The notes: a model not told the origin generated them from the letters alone. DNA of 64,000 nt from Pseudomonas marginalis (GCF_900105325.1 NZ_FNSU01000002.1:310001-374000); one strand, 5' to 3'; positions 17,831 to 26,682 are shown, counted from the first letter of the stretch. A program made the numbers and translations.

Positions 17831-18733
17831 CTACGACTCAACCGTCGTTGTTTTCTTCGCTTCGTCCAGCATCCATTGAGCAAACGCTTGTATTGGCTCT
17901 CTGCTCAATGCGATGGGCTCGGGGAGGATGAGGCAGAAGGTTTTGGAAATGGTTTTCCCCTCTGGCCACGGAGCGACCAGACGTCCTAACGCCAGTTCAG
18001 TTTCAACGTAAAGACGCGGGACCAGCGCAACACCGAGGCCGGCCAATGCCGCCTCGATCAACATGCCGTGAAGATCGTAGCGCGCACCAATCGCTGGATT
18101 GGTAAGTGGGATCCCCGTTTCCAGGGAATAGCGCTGCCAGGCATCCGGGTTCTGCCGTCGGTGCAGGCGTGGAAGCATGTCCAGTGTTGCTGCTCCTGTG
18201 CTCTCTTGGAGCAATGCAGGATGACAAACAGGAACCAGCACTTCATGCAAAAGGTGGTGAGTCCGCATACTCGTCCACGCTGGGTGCTCGAAATGGATGG
18301 CAGCATCGAATCCGCTCCCGGCCAGGACGAAGGGGTCCATGCGCTCGGCCAAATGCACAGTGATGTTCGGATGCTTTTGCTGGAATCGTGTCAAGCGAGG
18401 AATGAGCCATCGCATCGCGAACGTCGGGATAGTGGCGATGTCCAGGCTCGCACCATCGTTCGGCTGCCCCATTAAGTACTGACTGTCCCGATCCAGGCGG
18501 TCCAGCGATTCGCGAACTTGGGCCGCGTAGCGTTCCCCGTTGGGCAGGAGCCGGACACGATTGCCGACTCGTTCGAATAGCGCGACACCGAGGAAGGCTT
18601 CCAGCCGGCCAATCTGGCGACTGATGGCGCCTTCAGTCAAAGACAGTTCTTCTGCCGCGCGCGCGAAGCTGCCGTGACGAGCGGCCGCCTCGAATGCTGT
18701 CAATGCCGTGCTGCTCGGGATCTTCTTTCGCAT
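17831..18733 (-). CDS. LysR-family transcriptional regulator, GcvA-like
   Basis: A 300-residue LysR protein. The N-terminal winged helix-turn-helix (about residues 8-65) contains ALTAFEAAARHGSFARAAEE, then LSLTEGAISRQIGRLE, a pattern typical of the GcvA/AmpR subgroup. The effector-binding domain spans about 90-290. It is transcribed divergently from the operon beginning at 18891, with about 160 bases between, and is the likely regulator of that operon in the usual LysR arrangement. The inducer is unknown. Confidence 0.88.
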   Translation of the reverse strand: MRKKIPSSTALTAFEAAARHGSFARAAEELSLTEGAISRQIGRLEAFLGVALFERVGNRVRLLPNGERYAAQVRESLDRLDRDSQYLMGQPNDGASLDIATIPTFAMRWLIPRLTRFQQKHPNITVHLAERMDPFVLAGSGFDAAIHFEHPAWTSMRTHHLLHEVLVPVCHPALLQESTGAATLDMLPRLHRRQNPDAWQRYSLETGIPLTNPAIGARYDLHGMLIEAALAGLGVALVPRLYVETELALGRLVAPWPEGKTISKTFCLILPEPIALSREPIQAFAQWMLDEAKKTTTVES

Positions 18734-18890
18734 AAGCGTTCTCGGTCTAAGGGTGGTGATCCAGATAAGCTTGAGCTTTTATCACTGAAGCATACCGAAA
18801 AATCGCTTTATTCGTTGATGTCAAGGCCATACCGTGATGGAACATCAACAAGGAGGGCCGGACACACGATGTTCGGCCGCGACGTTATCC

Positions 18891-19451
18891 ATGATCTATA
18901 CCGTCGAGTGCAGCTTTACCGACCCCGCCAGCGAAGCCGAGTGGAATGATTTCTATAGCCTGGAAAAACTACCCGCGCTTATTTCCGTGAGCGGGTTCCA
19001 TACCTCGCAGCGCTTCAAGGCGTTGAGCACGGGTTGCCCTGTCTACCTTGCCATGCATTCGATCGACGGCCTGGCCGTGCTTGAGGGCGATGAGTATCGC
19101 CAGAAGGGCGGCGGCAATTTTGCACGCTGGCAGCAGCACATCACCGATTGGCACCGCAATCTGTATGGCGCCCTTGAACGTGCGCCTGCCGTCGGTGAAG
19201 GCGAGCATCTGATCGTAAGCGCAGTCGGTCCCGAGCCGCTCATCGAGAGGGGGCTGGCGCCTGATCGGATGCGCGCCGTCGCATTGGAGAAGTGCCCTGA
19301 AATCAGATGGCTGGCGAAGCTGGATAGCTCCATCCGTCTCGATGTGGATACCCTTCCGAACCACGTACACCTCTATGCTCCGATGACCGCGCAGTTGACG
19401 AGTGGCAGTGGCGCACTGCCCCACACGCCGGGGCAAAACCGACATGCCTAA
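18891..19451 (+). CDS. Uncharacterised protein, possibly dimeric alpha/beta-barrel type
   Basis: I do not recognise the family with certainty. From ATG 18891 the product is 186 residues beginning MIYTVECSFTDPASEAEWND. The alternation of a strand, then a helix rich in W/F/Y, then GFHTSQRF resembles small dimeric alpha/beta-barrel proteins of the EthD kind, and a second, similar half may follow from about residue 95. The start is uncertain: an AGGAGG at 18851-18856 is too far from 18891, and the frame is open back to ATG 18837. It overlaps the tautomerase gene by eight bases, so both are co-translated and probably work in one pathway. Confidence 0.6.
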   Translation: MIYTVECSFTDPASEAEWNDFYSLEKLPALISVSGFHTSQRFKALSTGCPVYLAMHSIDGLAVLEGDEYRQKGGGNFARWQQHITDWHRNLYGALERAPAVGEGEHLIVSAVGPEPLIERGLAPDRMRAVALEKCPEIRWLAKLDSSIRLDVDTLPNHVHLYAPMTAQLTSGSGALPHTPGQNRHA

Positions 19452-19770
19452 CCTGACAATCTTCATCCAGGCGGAAAAGATGCCGCCCGAGGCGAATCTG
19501 GCGGAACTCACTGAAGAATGTACTCGGCTTTGCACGGACGTCCTCCAGGCTACGTTGGACAACGTGCATGTCATCTATGTCTCTGTTCGCCAAGGGCGCG
19601 GGCATCCTGCTTACGCGGAAATCAGGTACCGCCTCGAACCGCTCAGAACGCCATCGGTCATGGATGTCTTCATGGCGCGACTGGATGAGGCCGTAGAGCG
19701 CCATGCGGGGCTAACGGCGCGCATCCGTTGCATCGGCTATCCAGCTGCTGCCATTTACGCGCGGAACTGA
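19444..19770 (+). CDS. 4-oxalocrotonate tautomerase-like protein
   Basis: A 108-residue protein whose sequence begins MPNLTIFIQ. After Met removal this leaves the N-terminal proline that is the catalytic base of the tautomerase superfamily. The beta-alpha-beta start and a second such unit (VHVIYVSVRQG onward) are consistent with that fold. The start at 19444 overlaps the end of the upstream gene by eight bases, and the MBL-hydrolase gene follows 21 bases later. Tautomerases of this type isomerise enol/keto intermediates in aromatic catabolism or act on other unsaturated acids. The substrate is not evident. Confidence 0.7.
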   Translation: MPNLTIFIQAEKMPPEANLAELTEECTRLCTDVLQATLDNVHVIYVSVRQGRGHPAYAEIRYRLEPLRTPSVMDVFMARLDEAVERHAGLTARIRCIGYPAAAIYARN

Positions 19771-19791
19771 TGACGCGCAAGGAGTGCTGCA

Positions 19792-20631
19792 ATGAGCGAC
19801 ATGAAATTTCCGGGCCAGCAGATCGGCGAGTTTTCGATTACGGCCATCAGTGACGGATACCTTTGCGCAAGTCTGGATCTCCTCTCCAATATCGATCCTG
19901 CGCAGGCGTCCAAGTTGCAGCAGGACGCAGGCGTGAGCGACCCATCCTCGATCCACATCAACTGTTACCTGGTGCGTGGAAGGGGCCGCACGATTCTCAT
20001 CGATGCGGGGGCTGGTGGTTTCAAGCAGTGGGGCGGAAAGCTGAAGGCCAATCTCGCACTGGCTGGCGTGCAACCCTCTGACATTGACGCGATTCTCCTG
20101 ACTCACGCACATCCCGACCATGTTGGGGGGCTGGTTGATTCTTCCGGGGCAGCTGTCTTTCCCGATGCAGAGTTGGTCGTGCACCAGCGTGAGGTTTCTT
20201 TCTGGGAGGACGATGGCAATCTCAGCCGAGCGAGTGAGCGTGCTCGTGGCAACTTTCTGTTTGCTCGGAAGGTGTTCGATCAGTATCGGGAGAAAATGCG
20301 CACATTTACTGATAACGAAGTCCTCCCTGGCATCAGTGCGACGCCCCTTCTGGGGCATACGGCGGGGCATTCCGGTTATCGCCTCGAATCCGATCAGAGG
20401 AGTCTGTTGATCTGGGGGGATATCGTTCATTTCCCTCAAGTCCAGATTGCGCGTCCCGACGTATCCATTGCATTTGACCAAGACCCGCTGCTTTCCGCCG
20501 CCACACGTTCAAAGTTGTTGGATGTCGTCAGCTCGGACAAGATTCTTATCGCGGGTATGCACCTTGGCGAGCTTGGATTTGCACATGTCGAGCGGATAGG
20601 CAAGACCTACAAAATTTCCTACGAAACTTAG
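19792..20631 (+). CDS. MBL-fold metallo-hydrolase
   Basis: A 279-residue metallo-beta-lactamase-fold enzyme. It carries the dinuclear metal site: THAHPDHVGG (about residue 103), the His of LLGHTAGHSGY (about 187), the Asp of IWGDIVHF (about 207) and a final His in AGMHLGELG (about 252). The closest functional types are lactonases and arylsulfatase/AidB-like hydrolases, but nothing in the sequence fixes the substrate. It is the last gene of the small operon opposite the LysR regulator. AAGGAG precedes the ATG. Confidence 0.85.
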   Translation: MSDMKFPGQQIGEFSITAISDGYLCASLDLLSNIDPAQASKLQQDAGVSDPSSIHINCYLVRGRGRTILIDAGAGGFKQWGGKLKANLALAGVQPSDIDAILLTHAHPDHVGGLVDSSGAAVFPDAELVVHQREVSFWEDDGNLSRASERARGNFLFARKVFDQYREKMRTFTDNEVLPGISATPLLGHTAGHSGYRLESDQRSLLIWGDIVHFPQVQIARPDVSIAFDQDPLLSAATRSKLLDVVSSDKILIAGMHLGELGFAHVERIGKTYKISYET

Positions 20632-20676
20632 CGGCTGTTCGAGATGCCTGCGATGCATCGGCTGCGGCGAATGAGG

Positions 20677-20762
20677 TCATTGATCCCACGGCGCCTCCTG
20701 CCAGCGGTCGAACAGAAAATCGCTGAACGCCGTCAGCCGGCGTGGATTGTAATCGTCACTCC
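20677..20762 (-). pseudogene. Possible C-terminal remnant of a LysR-type regulator
   Basis: On the minus strand, between ureD and the MBL gene, one frame reads YNPRRLTAFSDFLFDRW and ends in TGA at 20677-20679. This resembles the last helix of LysR effector domains, where a basic pair is followed by a helix ending DFLxxR. Upstream the frame runs into ureD, so no full gene remains. The assignment rests on about 25 residues and is tentative. Confidence 0.3.
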
Positions 20763-21641
20763 TCATTTGCGGCGCATACGCGGTGCCACACCGGTCAGAT
20801 GCTCACGTACACACGCCCAGGCTATGTGAAGGCTGTTGCGCAGTGACACGGCATCAAGGGTCATGATGCGTAATGAAACCCCGCAATCGTTGGGCAATGC
20901 GCTGACACCCAGATAGCTGTCGGGGTGAGTGGGCAGGGCATTGCGCAATGCGGTTTTCAGCGCTTCGACAGGCAAGCCCTGACCCACGAGCATGAATGTC
21001 GCCAGGGTCTGGAAGGCACCACTGACGCCCGGTAATTGCCGCAGCAGGTCTTGCCCGTTCAGCGCCAGGCGATCGCCGGCCAGCAAGCGGCCTGCCGGGC
21101 AGCGCACTTCCAGGTCGGCGCGGTAGACATCGAAGAGGCCGGCACTGTCCTGGGGGGTGTGCAGGCAAAACGCGTCGCACAGCATCACCCTGGCGCCCGG
21201 GTGCAGATTCACCCTTACCTGGCTGTGCAGTTTTGCCTGGGGAAACAGGATCGTCGCCATAGGCAGGTACTCCAGTAGCGCTCCGTGTTCGGCGGTGAGG
21301 CTGACGGTCTGCCGTGCCGATTGCTCGAGCATACTGTGGGCTACCGTCGCCGCGCCAGTGCTGACATGCACTTGAGTGTCCGGCCCGGCATGCAGGTGCA
21401 TCCGCAAATCCTGGCCTGCGAAAATCCCGCCCGAGCAAGACTGCACATACACGGCGGCCATGCCTTTCGGGTCGTCGGGCAGCTTCAGGGTGCGGCCCAG
21501 ATGAAAGGGATAGCCCACGCGCTGTTCGCTGATATAACTGGCGCCGGACGGCGCTTTGCTGAAGGCAATCCGGGCCTGCACCTGCGAGGATGCCTTGGGC
21601 GGTGCAATCAACGGGTGAAACAGTTCCTGCGGCGCGTTCAT
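20763..21641 (-). CDS. ureD: Urease accessory protein UreD
   Basis: A 292-residue UreD/UreH-family protein. Typical features are the GYPFHLGRTLKLP stretch, YVQSCSGGIFAGQDL (about residues 66-80) and a repeated beta-rich core with QVHVSTGAATVAHSM. UreD binds apo-urease and forms a tunnel with UreF and UreG through which nickel passes to the active site. It is the last gene of the urt-ure operon, overlaps ureG by four bases and is followed by the MBL operon on the other strand. Having ureD last is less common than the ureD-first order. Confidence 0.9.
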   Translation of the reverse strand: MNAPQELFHPLIAPPKASSQVQARIAFSKAPSGASYISEQRVGYPFHLGRTLKLPDDPKGMAAVYVQSCSGGIFAGQDLRMHLHAGPDTQVHVSTGAATVAHSMLEQSARQTVSLTAEHGALLEYLPMATILFPQAKLHSQVRVNLHPGARVMLCDAFCLHTPQDSAGLFDVYRADLEVRCPAGRLLAGDRLALNGQDLLRQLPGVSGAFQTLATFMLVGQGLPVEALKTALRNALPTHPDSYLGVSALPNDCGVSLRIMTLDAVSLRNSLHIAWACVREHLTGVAPRMRRK

Positions 21642-22291
21642 GGTCGGTCAAACAACACGGCGCGGCTGATGGCGTCGACGACCGCGTCGACCCCGTCACC
21701 CGTCGCGCAGTTGGTGAACAGCACGGGCCGGCCGTTGCGGGCTTCGGCTGACTCGCGACGCATGCGTGGCAGATCCACGCCCACATAGGGCGCCAGATCA
21801 TATTTGTTGACCACCAGCAGATCACAGCTCAACACGCCGGGCCCTCGTTTGCGCGGGATGTCATCGCCGCCGGCGACATCAATGACAAAGATCCAGTAAT
21901 CCACCAGATCCAACGAGAAGGTCGAGGCCAGGTTATCGCCGCCGGACTCAATCAGGATCAGGTCCAGGTTCTCGAATCGCGCTTCCAGCTCGTCGGCCAT
22001 TTGCAGGTTCAGCGTCGGGTCTTCGCGGATCGCCGTGTGCGGGCAGGCGCCGGTTTCCACCGCGAGCACCCGTTGTGGGTCGATCAGGCCGCTGCGCTGC
22101 ACGCGTTCGGCGTCCTCGCGGGTCGCCAGGTCGTTGGTGATGATGGCCAGCTCGGTGCCGCGCGCGATGAAGCGCGGAATCAGTTGCTCCAGCAGGCGAG
22201 TCTTGCCCGAGCCGACCGGGCCGCCGATCCCGACGCGCGCGGCGCCGGGGTGGGGTTGCGGCTGCGGTGCGGCGTTGAATGCAGTGCTCAT
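21638..22291 (-). CDS. ureG: Urease accessory GTPase UreG
   Basis: A 217-residue SIMIBI-class GTPase. The P-loop is GGPVGSGKTRLLEQL (about residues 23-37), the nickel-binding CPH is in GACPHTAIRED (about 82), switch residues lie in ESGGDNLAS, and the guanine motif is NKYD (about 162). UreG delivers nickel to urease in a GTP-dependent step with UreD and UreF. The short N-terminal extension has only one His and is not a nickel-storage tail. The gene overlaps ureD as ATGA and follows ureC. Confidence 0.95.
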   Translation of the reverse strand: MSTAFNAAPQPQPHPGAARVGIGGPVGSGKTRLLEQLIPRFIARGTELAIITNDLATREDAERVQRSGLIDPQRVLAVETGACPHTAIREDPTLNLQMADELEARFENLDLILIESGGDNLASTFSLDLVDYWIFVIDVAGGDDIPRKRGPGVLSCDLLVVNKYDLAPYVGVDLPRMRRESAEARNGRPVLFTNCATGDGVDAVVDAISRAVLFDRP

Positions 22292-22317
22292 TAGCAGGTT
22301 CCTTTTATTGGCTGTGA

Positions 22318-24030
22318 TCAGCGCAGCATGTAGCGCTGGGCCAGGGGCACTTCGCTGACCGGCTCGCAGGTCAGGCGCTCACCGTCGGCGTACACATCGA
22401 AGGTCTGGGGGTCGACGCGAATGTCCGGGCAGGCGTCGTTGTGCAACATGTCGGACTTGCGCAGCGTGCGGGTGCCGAAGGCCGGCAACAGGGCTTTTTT
22501 CAGGCCCAGTTTCTCAGCGGTATCGGCCTCCACCGCAAGGCGATTGACGAAATTCACCGACAGTGCCTGTTTGGCCTCACCAAAGGCCCCCCATTGCGGG
22601 CGCATGATCAGCGGCTCGCAGGTGTACAGCGAGGCTGCCGAGTCGCCCATCACGCCGTGCACGATAAACCCGCCCTTGACCACCAGCTCAGGCTTGACGC
22701 CAAAAAAGGCCGGCCGCCACAGCACCAGGTCAGCGAGCTTGCCCGGCTCCAGCGAGCCGATGTAACTGTCGATGCCGAACACCCGCGCAGCGTTGATCGT
22801 ATACTTGGCGATGTAACGCTTGATGCGTTCGTTGTCGCCCAATCCGGTTTTTTCTTCCGGTAGACGGCCGCGTTGGTCTTTCATCTTCGAGGCCAGCTGC
22901 CAGGTGCGGCAGATCACCTCGTTGATGCGCCCCATGCCCTGGCTGTCGGAACCCAGGATCGAAATCGCCCCGGTGTCGTGCAGGATGTCTTCGGCGGCGA
23001 TGGTCTGCGGACGCACTCTGGATTCGGCGAACGCCACGTCTTCCGGCACGTCCGGATTGAGGTGATGGCAGACCATGATCATGTCCAGGTGCTCGTCGAA
23101 GGTGTTGACGGTGTACGGGTTGGTCGGGTTGGTCGAGGAGGGGATGCAATTGGATTTTCCCGCCACGCTGATGATGTCCGGGGCGTGGCCGCCGCCTGCG
23201 CCTTCGGTGTGGTACATGTGGATTGTGCGGTCGCCGATGGCGGCCAGGGTGTCTTCGAGAAAACCCGATTCATTCAGGGTGTCGGTGTGCAACTGCACCT
23301 GGAAGTCGTATTCATCGGCCACCTTGAGGCAGGTATCGATCACGGCGGGCATCGCGCCCCAGTCCTCGTGGATCTTCAATCCCAGGCAGCCACCGCGCAG
23401 TTGGCCGAGCAGCGATTCCGGCTTGCTGGAATTGCCCCTGCCGAGAAAGCCGAAATTGATTGGCCAGGCTTCAGAGGCCTGCAGCATCTTGCCGACGTTC
23501 CATTCGCCGCCGCAGTCGATCCCCACGGTAATCGGCCCGAGCGAGCCGCCGATCAGCGTCGTCAGGCCCGCCGCCAGCGCGTGATCGCACAGTTGCGCCG
23601 AGTCGAAATGCACGTGCACGTCGATCCCGCCCGGCGTGACGATCAGGCCTTCTGCGTCGCGCACGGTGGTTGCGACGCCGCAGATCAATTGCGGATGGAC
23701 ACCGTCCATGACCTGCGGATTGCCGGCCTTGCCGATGGCCACGATCTTGCCGTTCTTGATGCCGATGTCGCCTTTGACGATGCCGATCACCGGGTCGATG
23801 ATCAGCGCGTTGCAGATCAGCATGTCCAGCGCGCCGTCTGCGCTGTCATGCCCCGGCATCAGGCCCATGCCGTCGCGCAGGGTCTTGCCGCCGCCGTGCA
23901 GGCATTCATCGCCGGGCACCGCGTAGTCGAATTCCACCTCGGCCAGCAGCGACGTATCCCCCAGGCGCACCGCGTCGCCGGTGGTGGGGCCGTACATCGC
24001 GGCGTATTCCTTGCGCGTCATTGTTGCCAT
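22318..24030 (-). CDS. ureC: Urease subunit alpha
   Basis: A 570-residue catalytic subunit. The nickel ligands and active-site residues are all visible: His139 and His141 in DVHVHF, the carbamylated Lys219 in LKIHEDWGA, His248 and His274 in HTDTLNE and YHTEGAGG, the flap Cys321/His322 in CHHLNP, and Asp362 in GSDSQGMGR. The enzyme hydrolyses urea to ammonia and carbamate. The sequence after HVHF (DSAQLCDHALAAG) and the N-terminus are unlike the common enterobacterial form, so this is a divergent branch. It starts three bases after the fused gamma-beta gene and has a G-rich ribosome site. Confidence 0.95.
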   Translation of the reverse strand: MATMTRKEYAAMYGPTTGDAVRLGDTSLLAEVEFDYAVPGDECLHGGGKTLRDGMGLMPGHDSADGALDMLICNALIIDPVIGIVKGDIGIKNGKIVAIGKAGNPQVMDGVHPQLICGVATTVRDAEGLIVTPGGIDVHVHFDSAQLCDHALAAGLTTLIGGSLGPITVGIDCGGEWNVGKMLQASEAWPINFGFLGRGNSSKPESLLGQLRGGCLGLKIHEDWGAMPAVIDTCLKVADEYDFQVQLHTDTLNESGFLEDTLAAIGDRTIHMYHTEGAGGGHAPDIISVAGKSNCIPSSTNPTNPYTVNTFDEHLDMIMVCHHLNPDVPEDVAFAESRVRPQTIAAEDILHDTGAISILGSDSQGMGRINEVICRTWQLASKMKDQRGRLPEEKTGLGDNERIKRYIAKYTINAARVFGIDSYIGSLEPGKLADLVLWRPAFFGVKPELVVKGGFIVHGVMGDSAASLYTCEPLIMRPQWGAFGEAKQALSVNFVNRLAVEADTAEKLGLKKALLPAFGTRTLRKSDMLHNDACPDIRVDPQTFDVYADGERLTCEPVSEVPLAQRYMLR

Positions 24031-24033
24031 GGG

Positions 24034-24729
24034 TCACGCCCCCTTGAACTGTTGTGCGCGGGCTCGATCAAGCGCGATGGCTTTGCAGGCCGGATCGTGC
24101 AGGTTGCCATTGGTCAAACCGCTGAAACCGTAGATGTCCCCCGTGCCGCCGAATTGCACCAGCTGCACTTCGCGCAGCTCCCCCGGCTCAAAACGTACGG
24201 CGGTGCCCGCGGGAATGTCCAGGTGCATGCCGAAGGCGGCGGTGCGCGGGAAATCCAGCGCCTTGTTGACTTCGAAAAAGTGGTAGTGACTGCCGATTTG
24301 CACCGGCCGGTCGCCGGTATTGATGGCCCGTACGGTGGTCGTGGGGCGACCGCTGTTGAGTTGTATATCGCCCTCGGGCGAGATGATTTCCCCAGGCGTC
24401 GGCATGACGGCCAACGGCAACTGCCCGGGTCGAATCGGCTGATGCACGGTGACCAGTTTGGTGCCATCGGGGAACGTACCTTCCACCTGCAGTACCGGCA
24501 GCAGATCGGCCACGCCGGGCATGACGTCGTCAGTGTTGAGGAGTGTCGAGCCGAAACCGATCAGCTCGGCCACGCTGCGACCCTCACGGGCGCCTTCGAG
24601 GATTTCATCGGCAATCAGCGCCGAGGCTTCCGGAAAGTTCAGGCGCAGCCCTTTGGTGCGGCGTTTGCGCGCAAGTTCGGCGGCGGTGTATAGCGTCAGC
24701 CGCTCAAGTTCGGTGGGCGTCAGCAGCAT
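24034..24729 (-). CDS. ureAB: Fused urease gamma-beta subunit
   Basis: A 231-residue fusion of the two small urease subunits. Residues 1-100 are the gamma part (LTPTELERLTLYTAAELARK, then GTFPDGTKLVTVHQPI). From about residue 105 the beta part begins (PGEIISPEGDIQLNSGRPTT, later GSHYHFFEVNKALDF and RFEPGE). In most proteobacteria these are separate ureA and ureB genes; fusions are known in Helicobacter and in some other bacteria. ATG 24729 is preferred over TTG 24735 because GGAG lies seven bases upstream. It immediately precedes ureC, with which it forms the holoenzyme. Confidence 0.93.
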   Translation of the reverse strand: MLLTPTELERLTLYTAAELARKRRTKGLRLNFPEASALIADEILEGAREGRSVAELIGFGSTLLNTDDVMPGVADLLPVLQVEGTFPDGTKLVTVHQPIRPGQLPLAVMPTPGEIISPEGDIQLNSGRPTTTVRAINTGDRPVQIGSHYHFFEVNKALDFPRTAAFGMHLDIPAGTAVRFEPGELREVQLVQFGGTGDIYGFSGLTNGNLHDPACKAIALDRARAQQFKGA

Positions 24730-24774
24730 GTTCAAGCTCCTGTGTCGGCAGCAGGCGTTTTCGTGCCCGCCACC

Positions 24775-25530
24775 TCAATTGGCGAAAAGACGGAGGTCCT
24801 GGGTTTCGTGCCGCATCACGGCGATCTCGGCCATGGGTGTGAAGCCGCTGGCGTCGTCGAGGGCGAGCGGCGCCTGAGCCAGTAGTTGCAGCAGCAAGGG
24901 CTGGATGTCGGTGAGCACCCGCTGCGCATCCACATGCCCCATTACGCCCAGGCGCACAGCGGCACTGACCAATCCGGTGCACAGCCCATGGGCGGCGGCG
25001 AGTTGGCAGTGCTCGAGTTGCATGCCGAGTTGTTGCCACAGCAGCCCTTGCAACACCGGCAAATGCCCCGGCGTTGCCCGGGCGAGCACGTGTTGCTGGT
25101 AAGCGGCAGCGCCGGGGGTACCGAGCGCGACATGCACGCCCAGCAACGATTGGCCGACGCGACGTGAGCCTTGGCGCAGTTCCTCGGCCAGGGTCAGGGC
25201 CTCGATGTGACTGTCCAGGTCCATCAGGGTGGCGAGGTCAGCCGCTGCATGCCAGGCGGCGCATAAAAACACCCGGTCAAAACTGTTCCAGCGATGGCGC
25301 AATTGACCTTCGACGAAGGCCCGCACCTGAACGCTGCGATCATTCTGCAGGCCGCGCTGACGGCGCCTGACAGGGACGGGGTCGGTCATCGCGGCGTTCT
25401 GCCCCAGGCGCGCATCGGCCACCAGCGTTTCCAGGCCCCATGACCAGGCAACCGCACCACCAGGGAAAAAACTGTCGGCCTGTTGCCGTGCCAACAGGCT
25501 GCTGCGCAACTCGGCCGGTGCGGCGTTCAT
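24775..25530 (-). CDS. ureF: Urease accessory protein UreF
   Basis: A 251-residue, mainly helical protein with the UreF start pattern (LARQQADSFFPGGAVAWSWG, about residues 13-32) and the family C-terminal region with GFTPMAEIAVMRHETQDLRLF. UreF bridges UreD and UreG in the nickel-insertion complex and controls the GTPase. An insertion of charged residues around 50-65 (VPVRRRQRG) is longer than usual. It overlaps ureE as ATGA and is followed by ureAB. Confidence 0.85.
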   Translation of the reverse strand: MNAAPAELRSSLLARQQADSFFPGGAVAWSWGLETLVADARLGQNAAMTDPVPVRRRQRGLQNDRSVQVRAFVEGQLRHRWNSFDRVFLCAAWHAAADLATLMDLDSHIEALTLAEELRQGSRRVGQSLLGVHVALGTPGAAAYQQHVLARATPGHLPVLQGLLWQQLGMQLEHCQLAAAHGLCTGLVSAAVRLGVMGHVDAQRVLTDIQPLLLQLLAQAPLALDDASGFTPMAEIAVMRHETQDLRLFAN

Positions 25531-25967
25531 AGGCGCAGCACCCGGCCGTCCGCGAGCAGCGGCGCCAGACGCTCGAGGTAGTCGGCCTCCGGGCCATTCA
25601 GCGGGATCCGTAACGCAGTGCCTGCAAAGCGCACGGCCCAGTGCATGTTGCCGGCGAAATACCCCAGCTCCAGCGCGGCGGCAGCGTCCCGCGGTTGCAG
25701 GTCGAGAAAGTGCACGTCCTGCATGTGCACGACGATGGCGCGCTGACCGTCGAGCATCAGCACCGAGCCGTTACGCAGCTGCTGATGGCGCTCCAGCCGA
25801 ATCGCACAGTCGGTGCCGCGATCACTGGCCAGGCGCAGGCGATGACGCTGAATGTCGCTGGCCGACAGGCTGAGGGTTTCGACCAGGCCTGCGTGGCTGA
25901 GGTCATGCAAACGGTCGGCGAGGGCAGGGTCGCTGGCCTGGCCCAGAATGCGGTCGAGGATCAACAT
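25527..25967 (-). CDS. ureE: Urease accessory nickel chaperone UreE
   Basis: A 146-residue UreE-like protein with an N-terminal beta domain and the C-terminal metal-binding domain. The core motif GYFAGNMHWAV (about residues 103-113) aligns with the GNRH-containing motif of characterised UreE proteins and keeps the conserved His. The C-terminal His-rich tail found in Klebsiella UreE is absent. It probably hands Ni(II) to UreG. It is the first ure gene, 24 bases after urtE, so the urea transporter and urease genes form one transcription unit. Confidence 0.82.
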   Translation of the reverse strand: MLILDRILGQASDPALADRLHDLSHAGLVETLSLSASDIQRHRLRLASDRGTDCAIRLERHQQLRNGSVLMLDGQRAIVVHMQDVHFLDLQPRDAAAALELGYFAGNMHWAVRFAGTALRIPLNGPEADYLERLAPLLADGRVLRL

Positions 25968-25990
25968 GGTGTGTGCTCCCAGGTCCGGTT

Positions 25991-26680
25991 TCAGATGGTC
26001 AGGTAGCGCAGGATGCGCTCGCGGTCGACGGTTTCGCGGACCTCGCTGTGCACGAACTCGCCTTTCTCGATGATCAGGTAACGGTCGGCCACCGCCATCG
26101 CAAACGACAGCACCTGTTCGGAGACGATCAGCGAAAATCCCCGTTCTTTTTTCAGCAGGTTCAGGGCCCGGGCGATGTCCTTGATGATCGACGGCTGAAT
26201 GCCCTCGGTCGGCTCATCCAGGATCAACACTTTGGGGTTGGAGACCAGCGCGCGGGCAATCGCCAGCTGTTGTTGCTGGCCGCCGGAGAGGTTGCCGCCC
26301 TTGCGTCGACGCATCTCGAACAGCACCGGGAAGTACTCGTAGATGTAGTCGGGAATCGGTGCGGCAGGGGCGCCCTGCATGCCCGTCAGGATATTTTCCT
26401 CCACCGTCAGGTACGGAAAAATCATCCGCCCCTGCGGCACGAAGCCCACCCCGGCGGCGACCCGCTCATAGCTCTTGCTGGCGGTGAGTTCCCGGCCCGC
26501 CAGCGTGATGCTGCCGCTGCGCGCCGGCAGCATGCCCACCAGGCTTCTGAGCAGGGTGGTCTTGCCCATGCCGTTGCGACCCATGATCGCCAGGGACTCG
26601 GCCGGTGCGAGGGTCAGGTCGAGATTGCGCAGCACATGGCTGTCGCCGTAATACACGTTCAGGTTATTGACGGTCAGCAT
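25991..26680 (-). CDS. urtE: Urea ABC transporter ATP-binding subunit UrtE
   Basis: A 229-residue ATPase of the LivF type. It has Walker A GRNGMGKTTLLRSLVG (about residues 34-49), the ABC signature LSGGQQQQLAIARAL (about 133) and Walker B ILILDEPTEGIQPSII, the last being the usual UrtE form. It is the last gene of urtABCDE, separated from urtD by two bases and followed by ureE. Confidence 0.93.
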   Translation of the reverse strand: MLTVNNLNVYYGDSHVLRNLDLTLAPAESLAIMGRNGMGKTTLLRSLVGMLPARSGSITLAGRELTASKSYERVAAGVGFVPQGRMIFPYLTVEENILTGMQGAPAAPIPDYIYEYFPVLFEMRRRKGGNLSGGQQQQLAIARALVSNPKVLILDEPTEGIQPSIIKDIARALNLLKKERGFSLIVSEQVLSFAMAVADRYLIIEKGEFVHSEVRETVDRERILRYLTI

Positions 26681-26682
26681 GC

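Noticed and set aside
22873..24693. 606-codon plus-strand open frame opposite ureC and ureAB
   Set aside because: It is antisense to two genes with complete motif sets and comes from high-GC codon bias; its translation has no recognisable domain.
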